63,546 nucleotides of DNA from Bacteroidota bacterium (GTDB lineage Bacteria > Bacteroidota > Bacteroidia > Bacteroidales > VadinHA17): assembly GCA_016718875.1 (NCBI GenBank), contig JADKBL010000016.1, forward strand, positions 1 through 63,546, in the 5' to 3' direction. The notes under the pieces are model-generated. The model was not told the origin of the DNA and did no database searches. It saw nothing but the letters and a program-made list of their open reading frames with translations. The translations under genes were made by a program, and so were the position numbers. Every line of letters begins with the position of its first letter. The first letter of the stretch is position 1. Shown here one piece after another: positions 9,110 to 17,938 of this stretch.

Positions 9110-10537
9110 ATGTTGAGGAATCTTATTGCAAAAGATATTATAATTCTGTCCTTTACAGTTTCTGTTATTTTATTAACAGCCTGTGGGAGAAACAGCATGG
9201 AAGGTATGGTTATTCTTACAGAAGGCAGGCTTACCATGGTAAATCCTGATTACATAACAGGTCAGGGATGGCGTAATCTGCCTCAGTCACAGCTAACAGC
9301 AATCGATCCTTCAAATCCCTCGGCAGTTGCAGATGTCCTTACCAGTGATTTTTATTCGGCATCTTCACCTGATATATCCTTCGACGGCTCGAAAATCATT
9401 TTTGCAGCTCAGAAAAACCAGGATGATCCCTGGCAGATATGGGAAATGGATCTTAGAAAGCTCAGTTCACGACAGGTGACAAAACTGCAGGATGACTGCG
9501 TAGATCCTGTATATCTGCCTGGCAACAAGATGGTTTTTAGCAGACAGATTCAAAATGATTCCCTGAAAGCAGGATATACACTCTTTTCATGTAATCTTGA
9601 CGGATCGGAACTGAGAAGACTAACATTCAATCCACATACCTTTTTTGCCTCATCAATTCTTAAAGATGGAAGGATAATTGCAATCAGTCGCCAGGTTTTT
9701 CCCTCTGTTTCAAAAGCCAACTATATGGTTCTTCGTCCGGATGGAACAAAAGCTGAATTATTCTACGACTGTACTGAAGGGAATGAGCTTGTAAGCAACT
9801 GTCAGGAAACTGTTGATGGGAAGATATATTTTATTGAACGTGAGCAGACTGCTGGAAAAAGCAGGATCGTTTCAATTGACTATAACAGACCATTGCACTC
9901 CAGAAAACCGGTTTCAGGTACCGACGGAGATTACACATCAGTACTTTCAATGTCAGATGGAAGTTTTTTAGTAGCCGGCAGGATTGGAACCGATAAAAAG
10001 TTTGTCCTGTACACCTATGATATGAAAAATGGGAAAACCGGTTCCAAACTATATGAAAGTGCAGACAATGATATAATTGATGCTCTTCTTGTAAAGGCTT
10101 ATGAGAGACCTCGTAAATTGCCAAGTGAGGTGGATTTTGGAGTAAAGACCGGACTTATGCTTTGCCAGAATATCAATGTTACAGGAATGAATTCTCCTGA
10201 GACAGGCTTTTCACTGCCCCTTGCAGACAAAATAGAGATTATCGGAGTTGACTCTTCTCTTGGTTTCGTTAAGGTTGAAAGTGACGGATCTGTATATCTG
10301 AAAGTTGCCGCTGACATGCCATTCCGTATCAGAACTCTTGATTCAAAAGGTTCTGTCGTAAATGGACCTGGAGGATGGTATTATCTGAGGCCAAATGAAC
10401 GGCGTGGATGTATTGGATGTCATGAAGATAGTGAAATGGTACCGGCAAACAGATATGCAGTTGCTGTCAGCAAAAATCCGGTATCAGTACCTGTGCATTT
10501 CGAAGGAGTAAAAGAAAAAGAAGTAGAATTGGAGTAA
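9110..10537 (+). CDS. PD40-propeller lipoprotein with hydrazine-synthase-alpha-like haem site
   Basis: A 475-residue lipoprotein (lipobox LLTAC near residue 25). Residues ~60-330 look like TolB-type PD40 blades (SPDISFDGSKIIFAA, SCNLDGSELRRLTFN). The C-terminal part, from about LPLADKIEIIG on, ends in ERRGCIGCHE, with a CxxCH c-type haem site at residues 434-438 followed by DSEMVPANR. This layout matches what I know of the HZS_alpha family (named after the hydrazine synthase alpha subunit), found in Planctomycetes and Bacteroidetes proteins unrelated to anammox. I do not infer hydrazine synthesis. The likely role is periplasmic or surface redox chemistry or electron relay. It lies 11 bases after the UnbV gene and 10 bases before the next haem protein. 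Confidence 0.8.
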   Translation: MLRNLIAKDIIILSFTVSVILLTACGRNSMEGMVILTEGRLTMVNPDYITGQGWRNLPQSQLTAIDPSNPSAVADVLTSDFYSASSPDISFDGSKIIFAAQKNQDDPWQIWEMDLRKLSSRQVTKLQDDCVDPVYLPGNKMVFSRQIQNDSLKAGYTLFSCNLDGSELRRLTFNPHTFFASSILKDGRIIAISRQVFPSVSKANYMVLRPDGTKAELFYDCTEGNELVSNCQETVDGKIYFIEREQTAGKSRIVSIDYNRPLHSRKPVSGTDGDYTSVLSMSDGSFLVAGRIGTDKKFVLYTYDMKNGKTGSKLYESADNDIIDALLVKAYERPRKLPSEVDFGVKTGLMLCQNINVTGMNSPETGFSLPLADKIEIIGVDSSLGFVKVESDGSVYLKVAADMPFRIRTLDSKGSVVNGPGGWYYLRPNERRGCIGCHEDSEMVPANRYAVAVSKNPVSVPVHFEGVKEKEVELE

Positions 10538-10547
10538 TTTGCTTACT

Positions 10548-12572
10548 ATGAGGAAATTGATTTTTATTACAGGCATTATTACAGTATTTCTGATACTTGT
10601 ATTCATTCCCGGTAAGAAATGGGCAAGAGGGCATGTGAATTATATTACAGCAGTGGATGATCATCCCCTTATCTGTATTAACTGTCACCTCTACAATTCA
10701 AATTCTCACCTGATCTCGAAGATTGTCAACAGGGATTACCTCTCGCCGATTAACATCGCAGTCTCGAACGATGGAAAGAAGCTCTATGTCACAGCACAGG
10801 ATGCTGATAAACTTTTTGTTATCGATGTTGCTGAGGAGAAGATTCTCAACAAAATCGATGTCGGGCATAAACCATATGGCGTCATCATAGACAGACCGGA
10901 GAAATATGCTTATGTAACAAACCAGTGGTCTGACAATGTTACTGTTATAGATCTGGCTGAAATGAAAGTGGTCGATACACTGTCAACCGGTAACGGACCT
11001 GCCGGTTTATCATTCAGTTCTGACGGGAGTGTATTATATGTTGTCAATTCATATAGTAACGATCTTACTGTAATCGATCTAGCAGAAGGAGTTGAAATCA
11101 AAAGGCTTAATACAGGAAATAACCCCACAGGAATACAGCTTTCTCCCAACGGGAAGGATCTGTACATAACAGCAAGAAGAGCAATAATTGTACCTTATGG
11201 AGAGCCCATGGCTACAGAACTTACATTAGTCGACGATGAATCGCAGAGACTCAGATCATTTTTGCCTGTAGAATCAGCTTACCTGATGGAAAATATCGCT
11301 TTCAGCCCCTCCGGCGATCTTGCTTTCGTAACCCTCATCAGACCCAAGAATCTACTTCCCACTCTTCAGGTTGAAAGAGGATGGATGATGAATCACGGCT
11401 TCGGTGTTATCGAACAGAATGGTGATGGCAGGATAATTCAGCTGCTAATTGATGAGCCTCAGGCTTATTATCCCGATCCTTTTGATATTGTAATTACAAA
11501 GGATGGAAAAAAGGCTTTCATTTCAAGCTCCGGTGTCAATATGATATCAGTCATAGATATAGATTCGGTACGAAATCTGATCGCAGAATCCACACCTGAA
11601 ATGCTTAGTCTTTGGGCAAATCATCTCGGGGTAAGCAGTCGATATGTTATGAAAAGAATACCTACCGGTGCTAACCCTAAAGGCCTAACCCTTTCGCCTG
11701 ATGGAAAATACCTGTATGTTGCCGAGCATCTTAATGATAAGATAGGGATCATCAGCACTGAAACACTTACCAGGACAGGTGAGATAAATCTGAGCACATC
11801 GGAAAGGGTCACTGTTTTAAGGAGAGGCAGGCAACTCCTCAATAATGCCGGCAGGACTTTTCAGAACCAGTATTCATGCTATACCTGTCACCCAGATGAA
11901 CATGAAGACGGGCTGGTATACAACATGGCTTCAAAAGATATGGGCAGGAACGTTACAAACACTCAGTCGCTGAGGGAAATTGGAGATACACCCCCATTTA
12001 AGTGGAACGGAAAGAACCAGACAGTCTATAAGCAGGATGGTATGAGATTCTCAACCGTGCTCACAAGAACAGAACAGTTCCCGTATAATGATCTCGATGC
12101 TATTTCGTCATACATCATGCGTGGAAATCCGTATCCACCTAATCTTCAGTTCAACCCTGACGGAATTCTCAATGAAGTACAGTTAAGAGGGAAAAAGATC
12201 TTTGAACGTACAAAAGATAATTTCGGGCGCGAGATCCCTGTCAATAACAGATGTGTAACATGTCATCCGGCTCCATATTATACTAATAGACAACCTTTTG
12301 ATGTAAGCACTCTGGCTGTCAGCGATGACTCAATAGTGTTTGATACGCCTCACCTGAACAACATATATGCTTCACCACCATATCTTCACGATGGAAGGGC
12401 CCATACTCTTGAAGAAATTTGGACACGTTATGGAAGGGATGACAAGCATGGAGTAACTGGTGATATGACAAAGATTGAACTCAATGAAATGATTGAATAT
12501 CTTAAATCACTTAGAGGACCTGCTTATGAAAGCAGTAAGATTAATATCCAAAATGCTTCAATGAATCATTAA
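10548..12572 (+). CDS. Three-haem YVTN propeller / MauG-CCP-like peroxidase fusion
   Basis: A 674-residue exported protein with an N-terminal hydrophobic anchor. One CxxCH (CINCH, residues 43-47) precedes a YVTN/NHL-type propeller (residues ~60-420; repeats such as GKKLYVTAQDADKLFVIDV and GNGPAGLSFSSDGSVLYVV). A di-haem domain of the cytochrome c peroxidase/MauG type follows, with CYTCH at ~444 and CVTCH at ~569. Its hallmark end is TPHLNNIYASPPYLHDGRAHTLEEIW. Relatives reduce peroxide or oxidise protein side chains, as MauG and MbnH do. The extra N-terminal haem could pass electrons to the di-haem site. I chose the ATG at 10548; the frame also has a TTG at 10539. It depends on a cytochrome c maturation system not in this window. 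Confidence 0.87.
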   Translation: MRKLIFITGIITVFLILVFIPGKKWARGHVNYITAVDDHPLICINCHLYNSNSHLISKIVNRDYLSPINIAVSNDGKKLYVTAQDADKLFVIDVAEEKILNKIDVGHKPYGVIIDRPEKYAYVTNQWSDNVTVIDLAEMKVVDTLSTGNGPAGLSFSSDGSVLYVVNSYSNDLTVIDLAEGVEIKRLNTGNNPTGIQLSPNGKDLYITARRAIIVPYGEPMATELTLVDDESQRLRSFLPVESAYLMENIAFSPSGDLAFVTLIRPKNLLPTLQVERGWMMNHGFGVIEQNGDGRIIQLLIDEPQAYYPDPFDIVITKDGKKAFISSSGVNMISVIDIDSVRNLIAESTPEMLSLWANHLGVSSRYVMKRIPTGANPKGLTLSPDGKYLYVAEHLNDKIGIISTETLTRTGEINLSTSERVTVLRRGRQLLNNAGRTFQNQYSCYTCHPDEHEDGLVYNMASKDMGRNVTNTQSLREIGDTPPFKWNGKNQTVYKQDGMRFSTVLTRTEQFPYNDLDAISSYIMRGNPYPPNLQFNPDGILNEVQLRGKKIFERTKDNFGREIPVNNRCVTCHPAPYYTNRQPFDVSTLAVSDDSIVFDTPHLNNIYASPPYLHDGRAHTLEEIWTRYGRDDKHGVTGDMTKIELNEMIEYLKSLRGPAYESSKINIQNASMNH

Positions 12573-12590
12573 CCTGTAAATCAATAATCT

Positions 12591-13787
12591 ATGAAAAAAA
12601 TGTTAAGAAGCACCTATTTCAGGATTACAGTTCTGGCTGTAGTTATAGCAGGAGCTGTTTCACTGGGATTCATACTCAGAAGTGCTGATAATAGTGAAAC
12701 AATATTGACTGAAAAATCTCCTTCAACTATTGAATTACCTGTAGACAGGGCTGTGATTCCAAGTCTTCCTGCCCCTGATGATGCGACAAAAGCTGTTCCT
12801 GTTTTTGGGAACTGGAAAAACTTTACCACAAAAGACGGTTTGCCATCAGATAAATGCTACTGCGTAAGAGTTATTGAAGGTAAAGTTTATGTGGGAACCC
12901 ATGATGGTCTTGCTGTTTATGATAATGGGAAATGGAAAACTTATACATCAAAGGACGGATTAGCTCATAATGGGGTGGTATCTGTTGATTACAGCCCTAT
13001 TACCGGAGATATCTGGATTGGCACTCTTGGTGGACTTACCAAATGGTCGGGAGGCAAATTCGAAGTCTTCAACCAGTTCAATTCAGGGATGCCTAATGAT
13101 TTGGTTTACATGGTAATATGTGACGGGAAGGATGTCTGGTGCACGACTGGAGGTGGTGCAGGTCATTATGATACATTTACTAAAAAGTGGGAGATTTTCA
13201 CCGAAATGAATGCACCGATGCATGAACCATGGACCTACGGGGTTTCAGCTGGTGATGGAAAAATATTTATTGCTGCCTGGGGTGGTGGAGTAATAGAGTA
13301 TAATACAAAGACAAAGCAATTCAGAGATTATGTTGATCCTGATGGCTTCATGGAAATAGACCTGCAGCCTGATGATGGCGTGGTACATGATATCACTACA
13401 GCCACTTCATGGTCAGAGGGGATACTCTGGGTATCATCCTATTTCGGAATGAGCCGCTACGATGGAAAATACTGGAAAGGATATTTCAAAGAGGACAGCG
13501 GACTCGCGAGCAACTTTATCAATTTCCTCAGAGCTGAGGGACATGTTGCTTACATGTGTACTGATAATGGTTTCAGCAGTACAAACGGGACCAACTGGGT
13601 AACATATAAAAAGAACGAGAATGATGCAAACGGAGTAGCTGTAGTTACAATAGGCGGTGTAAAGAAAGAGATACCTCAGAGTCCATCAATATCACATAAT
13701 TTTATAATTGGTGTTGACGGGCAGGATGATGTGATGTGGGTTGCAACATCAAAGGGTGTAAGCCGCGGCGAAAAACTGAAACTATAA
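12591..13787 (+). CDS. Exported Reg_prop-type beta-propeller protein
   Basis: A 398-residue protein with an N-terminal membrane or signal segment (about residues 9-29). Repeated blades of the two-component-regulator propeller type follow, for example WKNFTTKDGLPSDKCYCV, VYVGTHDGLAVYDNGKWK and DIWIGTLGGLTKWSGGKF. Such propellers normally form the sensor part of hybrid two-component proteins, but here there is no histidine kinase or DNA-binding part, so it stands alone. It could bind a ligand or act as a scaffold for the neighbouring haem proteins. It follows the peroxidase gene by 18 bases. Cysteines at about residues 87, 89, 177 and 186 do not form a CxxCH site. Confidence 0.8.
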   Translation: MKKMLRSTYFRITVLAVVIAGAVSLGFILRSADNSETILTEKSPSTIELPVDRAVIPSLPAPDDATKAVPVFGNWKNFTTKDGLPSDKCYCVRVIEGKVYVGTHDGLAVYDNGKWKTYTSKDGLAHNGVVSVDYSPITGDIWIGTLGGLTKWSGGKFEVFNQFNSGMPNDLVYMVICDGKDVWCTTGGGAGHYDTFTKKWEIFTEMNAPMHEPWTYGVSAGDGKIFIAAWGGGVIEYNTKTKQFRDYVDPDGFMEIDLQPDDGVVHDITTATSWSEGILWVSSYFGMSRYDGKYWKGYFKEDSGLASNFINFLRAEGHVAYMCTDNGFSSTNGTNWVTYKKNENDANGVAVVTIGGVKKEIPQSPSISHNFIIGVDGQDDVMWVATSKGVSRGEKLKL

Positions 13788-13791
13788 AAAT

Positions 13792-13823
13792 CCGGTCACC
13801 GGCCACCGGTTACCGGTAGCCGG
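13792..13823. repeat. CCGGT-rich palindromic element
   Basis: A run of CCGGT/ACCGG units (CCGGTCACCGGCCACCGGTT, then ACCGGTAGCCGG) fills the 89-base gap after the propeller gene. It can fold in several overlapping hairpins. There is no clear T-tract, so a terminator role is only possible. It divides the haem/propeller genes from the RidA-binding-protein-aroF genes. Confidence 0.55.
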
Positions 13824-13876
13824 CGAGGATAAAGTGAATTAATAAACAATAATAAATCATTGTAATAACTAACCTG

Positions 13877-14452
13877 ATGACTGACCAAAAAATACTGATC
13901 GACCTTAAAAACCTTACCGAAGGTGAACGCCTTGAGATGTCAAAGCTTGGGATACTTAGTCCGGAGAGCAAAATCACTCCGACAGTCTTTCCTGAAATAC
14001 ATAAAAACCGGCCACCAATAGAGAAGTATGTCACTCATGCACCTCATGTGATAAATGAAGCATATAATTATGCAAAGCCATCTTCATTTTCAAGAGCACT
14101 TCGGCTTGATATAGGAGACTATAAAATCCTCCTGATATCGGGTACCGCAAGTGTCAATGAGGAAGGGAAAGCAGAGCATATAGGTGATTTCAGAGCACAA
14201 CAGTGGAGAACATACAGGAATATCACAAACCTGCTCTCAGCAGAAGGCATGACTTGGCATGATGTTGTAAGAACTACCAATTACCTCAGGGACATTGAGA
14301 GGGATTATGCTGAGTTTAATAAGATAAGGACCACTTTTTACAACTGGCTTGGACTTGATCCACTGCCTGCCAGCACAGGCATTCAGGCACGCTTGTGCTG
14401 GGAAACGCTTCTTATCGAAATTGAAGCGTATGCGGTATGTAAAGTTAAATGA
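13877..14452 (+). CDS. RidA/YjgF/UK114 family protein with N-terminal extension
   Basis: A 191-residue protein. About 65 N-terminal residues without a recognised domain are followed by a RidA fold (LLISGTASVNEEGK, then DVVRTTNYLRDI and PASTGIQARLCWETLLIEIEAYA). RidA proteins deaminate reactive enamine/imine intermediates from PLP enzymes; the conserved arginine of the family falls in GIQARLCW. There is no signal peptide, so it is cytoplasmic, in contrast to its exported neighbours upstream. The extension makes it longer than typical RidA (~128). It starts a likely sub-operon with the binding proteins and DAHP synthase. Confidence 0.85.
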   Translation: MTDQKILIDLKNLTEGERLEMSKLGILSPESKITPTVFPEIHKNRPPIEKYVTHAPHVINEAYNYAKPSSFSRALRLDIGDYKILLISGTASVNEEGKAEHIGDFRAQQWRTYRNITNLLSAEGMTWHDVVRTTNYLRDIERDYAEFNKIRTTFYNWLGLDPLPASTGIQARLCWETLLIEIEAYAVCKVK

Positions 14453-14476
14453 CATGAATATTAAAATTTAAATCAA

Positions 14477-15805
14477 ATGATAAAGCGTTTTTTGATTATT
14501 TTCCTGTTTGGCACGGTAACTTTATTTAATGCTTACGCACAGGTAAAACCTGCAAACTACGGGAATATACCCGACGAGCTTGTCGGCTATGACAAGTACA
14601 TGAAAGCTTATAAGTATCATTTTATTGAGCCTTTGATATTCTATGGTGCTGGTCGGGAAAAACCGTTTCCGACGGGTTTAAAAGAGGTGCGTTTAGGTTT
14701 CCTTGGACCACTTGAAGGCTCCATTCTGGTAAGGGAAGGGACCCAGATGCTCCAGGGCACAATGTTAGCTATTGAAGAGGCAAACAAGCGGGGAGGATAT
14801 AAAGGAATCCCATACAAGCTCATGGTTCATAACGACGTGGGATTATGGGGTGCCGCTGCCAATGAGATTGTGGCAATGGACGATGAAGGTGTATGGGCAT
14901 GGCTTGGATCAATCGATGATATAGTTTCACATGTCGCAATCAGAGCTACCCTGAAACTTGAAATCCCGAATGTCAATACCGGTGATCCTGACCCTACTTT
15001 CACAGAAACCAATATCCCATGGGTGGTAAGGACTATTCCCGATGACAGGCAGTCAAGTTATATTATGGTAAATAAAATTTATGTAAAAGACGGCCATAAA
15101 AGAGTAGCTATGATAAGGGCTAATAACAGATACGGTCGTGTAGGCACCCTGCATTTCAACAGGACTGCTACTCGTTTAGGATTCCCGATTGTTATTGAGG
15201 AACGCTTTAAAGATGGAGAAACCGACTTTAGTACTCAACTCGAGAGAATTAAGAAGACCAATCCTGATGCAATAGCAATGTGGGGTAATGCAAAAGAATC
15301 AGCCTTAATACTTAAACAGATAAGAGCAATGGGACTTAAGCAACCAGTTTATGCTTCCGATAGAATCGTAAACAATACGTTCCTTGAAATGGCAGGTAAT
15401 CTTGCAGAAGGTTTGGTAACCACATGCCAGTATAACCCTGATGCAGATGATCCGAAACTTAAAAAGTTCAAAGCAGAATATCATAAGAGATTTGGGATGG
15501 AACCTGATGTATTTGCAGCTCATTCTTATGACGGAATGAATATAATGATTAAATCTATTGAAAGGGCCGGACTTAACCGTGCTATTATCCGCGATGTTCT
15601 AACGGATATGAAGATTACAAATGGATATAAGGGAGTGACAGGTGAGCTCGTCTATGACGGGACATGGAACAATATCCGGCCAATTTATATGGCTGAAGTT
15701 AAAAATGGAAAGTTCGTCTTCTCTCCTGCTCAAAAATGGGAAAGGGAAGATGTGATCTATAAAAAACCGTCATCAAGATATGCTGATTCAGGCGGTTACC
15801 GGTAA
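14477..15805 (+). CDS. Periplasmic LivK-like (Peripla_BP_6) substrate-binding protein
   Basis: A 442-residue exported protein with signal peptide MIKRFLIIFLFGTVTLFNAYAQ. It is a type I periplasmic binding fold of the branched-chain amino acid/amide class: LGFLGPLEGSILVREG, then AIEEANKRGGYKGIPYKLM, VAMIRANNRYGR and VFAAHSYDGMNIM. It usually delivers ligands to a Liv-type ABC transporter, but no permease or ATPase gene is in the window. A second paralogue lies at 16732. In PQQ-dependent alcohol-oxidation clusters, similar orphan binding proteins occur with YVTN propellers. A sensing or scavenging role for a small molecule is therefore possible, though this is inference. Confidence 0.85.
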   Translation: MIKRFLIIFLFGTVTLFNAYAQVKPANYGNIPDELVGYDKYMKAYKYHFIEPLIFYGAGREKPFPTGLKEVRLGFLGPLEGSILVREGTQMLQGTMLAIEEANKRGGYKGIPYKLMVHNDVGLWGAAANEIVAMDDEGVWAWLGSIDDIVSHVAIRATLKLEIPNVNTGDPDPTFTETNIPWVVRTIPDDRQSSYIMVNKIYVKDGHKRVAMIRANNRYGRVGTLHFNRTATRLGFPIVIEERFKDGETDFSTQLERIKKTNPDAIAMWGNAKESALILKQIRAMGLKQPVYASDRIVNNTFLEMAGNLAEGLVTTCQYNPDADDPKLKKFKAEYHKRFGMEPDVFAAHSYDGMNIMIKSIERAGLNRAIIRDVLTDMKITNGYKGVTGELVYDGTWNNIRPIYMAEVKNGKFVFSPAQKWEREDVIYKKPSSRYADSGGYR

Positions 15806-15849
15806 TCAATACCTGATTTGCAGTATTAAGGATCAAAAAAATTAAAGAG

Positions 15850-16710
15850 ATGGAGACAAATATCTGTTCTGTTCCGATGAAAACAGGGTTCACTGTTCCT
15901 GGAAAAGTGAATCGTGAATCTAAACCGGGCGGAACCATTGTAGATATAAAGGGCACTTTTGTAGGAGGTAATGGCATAGTAATAATTGCCGGTCCCTGTG
16001 CAGTTGAAAGCAGGGAACAGCTCTTTTCAACTGCCAGATCAGTAAGTAAAAGCGGTGCTAAAATACTCAGGGGCGGAGCCTTCAAACCAAGATCATCTCC
16101 ATATAGTTTTCAGGGGATGGGAGAGGAAGGCCTGAAGCTCCTGAAGGAGATCAGTACCGAAACAGGTCAGCCTGTTGTTACTGAGGTGATGGATACCAGG
16201 CAGATTGAACTGGTGTCGCAATATGCGGATATTCTGCAGATAGGTTCGAGGAACATGCAAAACTATCCTCTGCTTAAGGAAGCCGGTATGACCAAAAAGC
16301 CTATCCTTCTCAAGCGTGGAATGATGGCAACGATAGAAGAATTTCTTCTTGCAGCCGAATATATTCTTAACCAGGGAAATGATAATGTGATCCTGTGTGA
16401 GCGCGGTATACGCACTTTTGAGACATCAACACGGAATACGCTCGACCTGAGTGCAGTACCAATGCTTAAACAGCTTAGTCATCTTCCTGTTATTGTTGAT
16501 CCCAGTCATGGAACCGGACTCCGCTGGATGGTTCCATCGATGGCAAAAGCTGCCATTGCAGCCGGTGCCGACGGAGTTATAATGGAAGTCCATTATAAGC
16601 CTGAAACAGCTTTGTGTGACGGACAGCAATCACTTAGTTCCGATGAGTTCGGAAGCCTCATGGTTGATCTCAGAAAGATTGCATTTGCAATAGGAAGAGA
16701 TATCCTCTGA
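15850..16710 (+). CDS. aroF: 3-deoxy-7-phosphoheptulonate (DAHP) synthase, type I beta
   Basis: A 286-residue enzyme that condenses phosphoenolpyruvate and erythrose 4-phosphate, the first step of the shikimate pathway. Hallmarks are GPCAVES with metal ligand Cys50, KILRGGAFKPRSSPYSFQG, IGSRNMQN, KPILLKRG, VDPSHGTG with His220, MEVH with Glu246, and LCDGQQSL with Asp257. It lacks the N-terminal ferredoxin-like regulatory domain and has no fused chorismate mutase, so it resembles the short unregulated form. There are no other shikimate genes around it, and it sits between two periplasmic binding proteins. It could supply basal aromatic metabolism or a dedicated product of this cluster. Confidence 0.93.
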   Translation: METNICSVPMKTGFTVPGKVNRESKPGGTIVDIKGTFVGGNGIVIIAGPCAVESREQLFSTARSVSKSGAKILRGGAFKPRSSPYSFQGMGEEGLKLLKEISTETGQPVVTEVMDTRQIELVSQYADILQIGSRNMQNYPLLKEAGMTKKPILLKRGMMATIEEFLLAAEYILNQGNDNVILCERGIRTFETSTRNTLDLSAVPMLKQLSHLPVIVDPSHGTGLRWMVPSMAKAAIAAGADGVIMEVHYKPETALCDGQQSLSSDEFGSLMVDLRKIAFAIGRDIL

Positions 16711-16731
16711 AAGATATTGTTAATTCAATAG

Positions 16732-17868
16732 ATGAGAGTTCATCAGTCTTTTGTTAATGTCTGTATAATAGTATTACAGGTCTTATTCACCTCCAGTGTA
16801 TTCGACCCCCAAACCCCCCAGGGGGGGCTTCTCTCTGACGTGGATTTCAAGTCCCCCTTGGGGGATTTAGGGGTGAATAACACTATTAAAATAGGCTTAT
16901 TAATTCAAACTTCAACTTCCTCCGAAGCCAGAAACGGAGCCTCTCTTGCCATTGATGAGGAAAATAAAAAAGGAGGCTTTAAAGGCAGAAATTTTGAGCT
17001 GGTCGTAAAATCAATGGAAGGTCCATGGGGAACCGGTTCAAAGCAGGCTGTCGATATGATATTCAACGATGAGGTAATTGCAATAATTGGTTTGCACGAT
17101 GGACGCAATGCACATCTGGTTGAGCAGGCAACAACAAAATCAAATGTCAGTTTTATTTCTGCCTTTTCCGGAGATCCTACACTTTCCCAGGCTTTTACTC
17201 CCTGGTTTTTCAATTGTTTACCCAATGACAACCAGCAGTCTGAATTACTCATAGAAGAGATAACAAGAAAAAAATACTCCAGGCTGACTCTTATTACTGA
17301 TGATGACTATGATGCAAAATCTGCTTTTAAAAGTTTTTCGGCTAAGGCTGTGAAAGAAGGAATCCCAAAGCCGGTAACAATTATGGCTGATAAATCCCGC
17401 ACAGATATGAAGGAGACGGCTGAGGCAATAGTTAAAAGTAATACAGATTGCTTAGTGTTATTTACTGAACCATCTTTAGCAGAAAGGGTAATCTGCAGCC
17501 TGAATGAGATGAATTCTTCACCTCAGATATACGGACCGCTCTCTCTTCTAAAGGAATCATCGCAGGTTTATAAACATCCTGAAGTGTTGAAAAACATTTT
17601 GATTCTTTCATCCGGAGAATGGTTTCTGAAAGAGAATTCGGAATTTGCCAACAGGTATTATCAAAGTTTTAAAAGCTGGCCGGGAGCCGAAGCTTCTTAT
17701 TCTTATGATGCAACAATGATCATGATAAATGCAGCTGTTGCCGCTGAGGGGAAACGTGAAAATGTTCAGAAAGCCCTGATGGCTACCAATTACAGGGGAG
17801 CTACAGGGGTTGTCAGGTTTGATGAAAGAGGCAACAGGGTTGTGGTGATTAAAACGACAAGAGAGTAG
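16732..17868 (+). CDS. Second LivK-like binding protein, with an in-frame palindromic repeat near its N-terminus
   Basis: A 378-residue type I periplasmic binding protein (IKIGLLIQTSTSSEARNGAS, LAIDEENKKGGFKGRNFELV, SYSYDATMIMINAA). It is shorter and diverged from the gene at 14477. The first ~22 residues form a signal-like hydrophobic segment. The next ~24 residues are encoded by a C/G-rich repeat that reads DPQTPQGG, then FKSPLGDLGV. That stretch is not part of the fold and lies where the signal cleavage site would be. Without it the mature domain begins at NNTIKIGLL. Either the repeat has been tolerated as a linker or the signal function is impaired. It follows aroF by 21 bases. Confidence 0.78.
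   Translation: MRVHQSFVNVCIIVLQVLFTSSVFDPQTPQGGLLSDVDFKSPLGDLGVNNTIKIGLLIQTSTSSEARNGASLAIDEENKKGGFKGRNFELVVKSMEGPWGTGSKQAVDMIFNDEVIAIIGLHDGRNAHLVEQATTKSNVSFISAFSGDPTLSQAFTPWFFNCLPNDNQQSELLIEEITRKKYSRLTLITDDDYDAKSAFKSFSAKAVKEGIPKPVTIMADKSRTDMKETAEAIVKSNTDCLVLFTEPSLAERVICSLNEMNSSPQIYGPLSLLKESSQVYKHPEVLKNILILSSGEWFLKENSEFANRYYQSFKSWPGAEASYSYDATMIMINAAVAAEGKRENVQKALMATNYRGATGVVRFDERGNRVVVIKTTRE
16806..16876. repeat. C/G-rich palindromic repeat translated inside a CDS
   Basis: The element contains ACCCCCCAGGGGGGG and TCCCCCTTGGGGGATTTAGG, two palindromes about 25 bases apart. It is of the same general style as the intergenic elements at 40601-40702, 49809-49890 and 56675-56793. It lies at codons ~24-49 of the binding-protein gene and keeps the frame open. 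Confidence 0.75.
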
Positions 17869-17883
17869 TGCACTATATTTTCT

Positions 17884-17891
17884 TAACTTTG
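17884..17891 (+). promoter_or_regulatory. Possible Bacteroidetes -7 element TAACTTTG
   Basis: TAACTTTG fits TAnnTTTG and lies 47 bases before the ATG at 17939, in the widest gap (70 bases) between the binding-protein gene and the large TPR gene. No TTG is found at the expected ~19-base distance, so only one half of the promoter is supported. Confidence 0.35.
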
Positions 17892-17938
17892 GGATTTATT
17901 GGTTTTATATTGCGGTAAATTCAAATTCATCAGGTAAG

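Noticed and set aside
9110..10537. Anammox-type hydrazine synthase
   Set aside because: Only the alpha-like haem site is shared; the beta/gamma subunits and other anammox genes are absent, and the family is widespread outside anammox bacteria.
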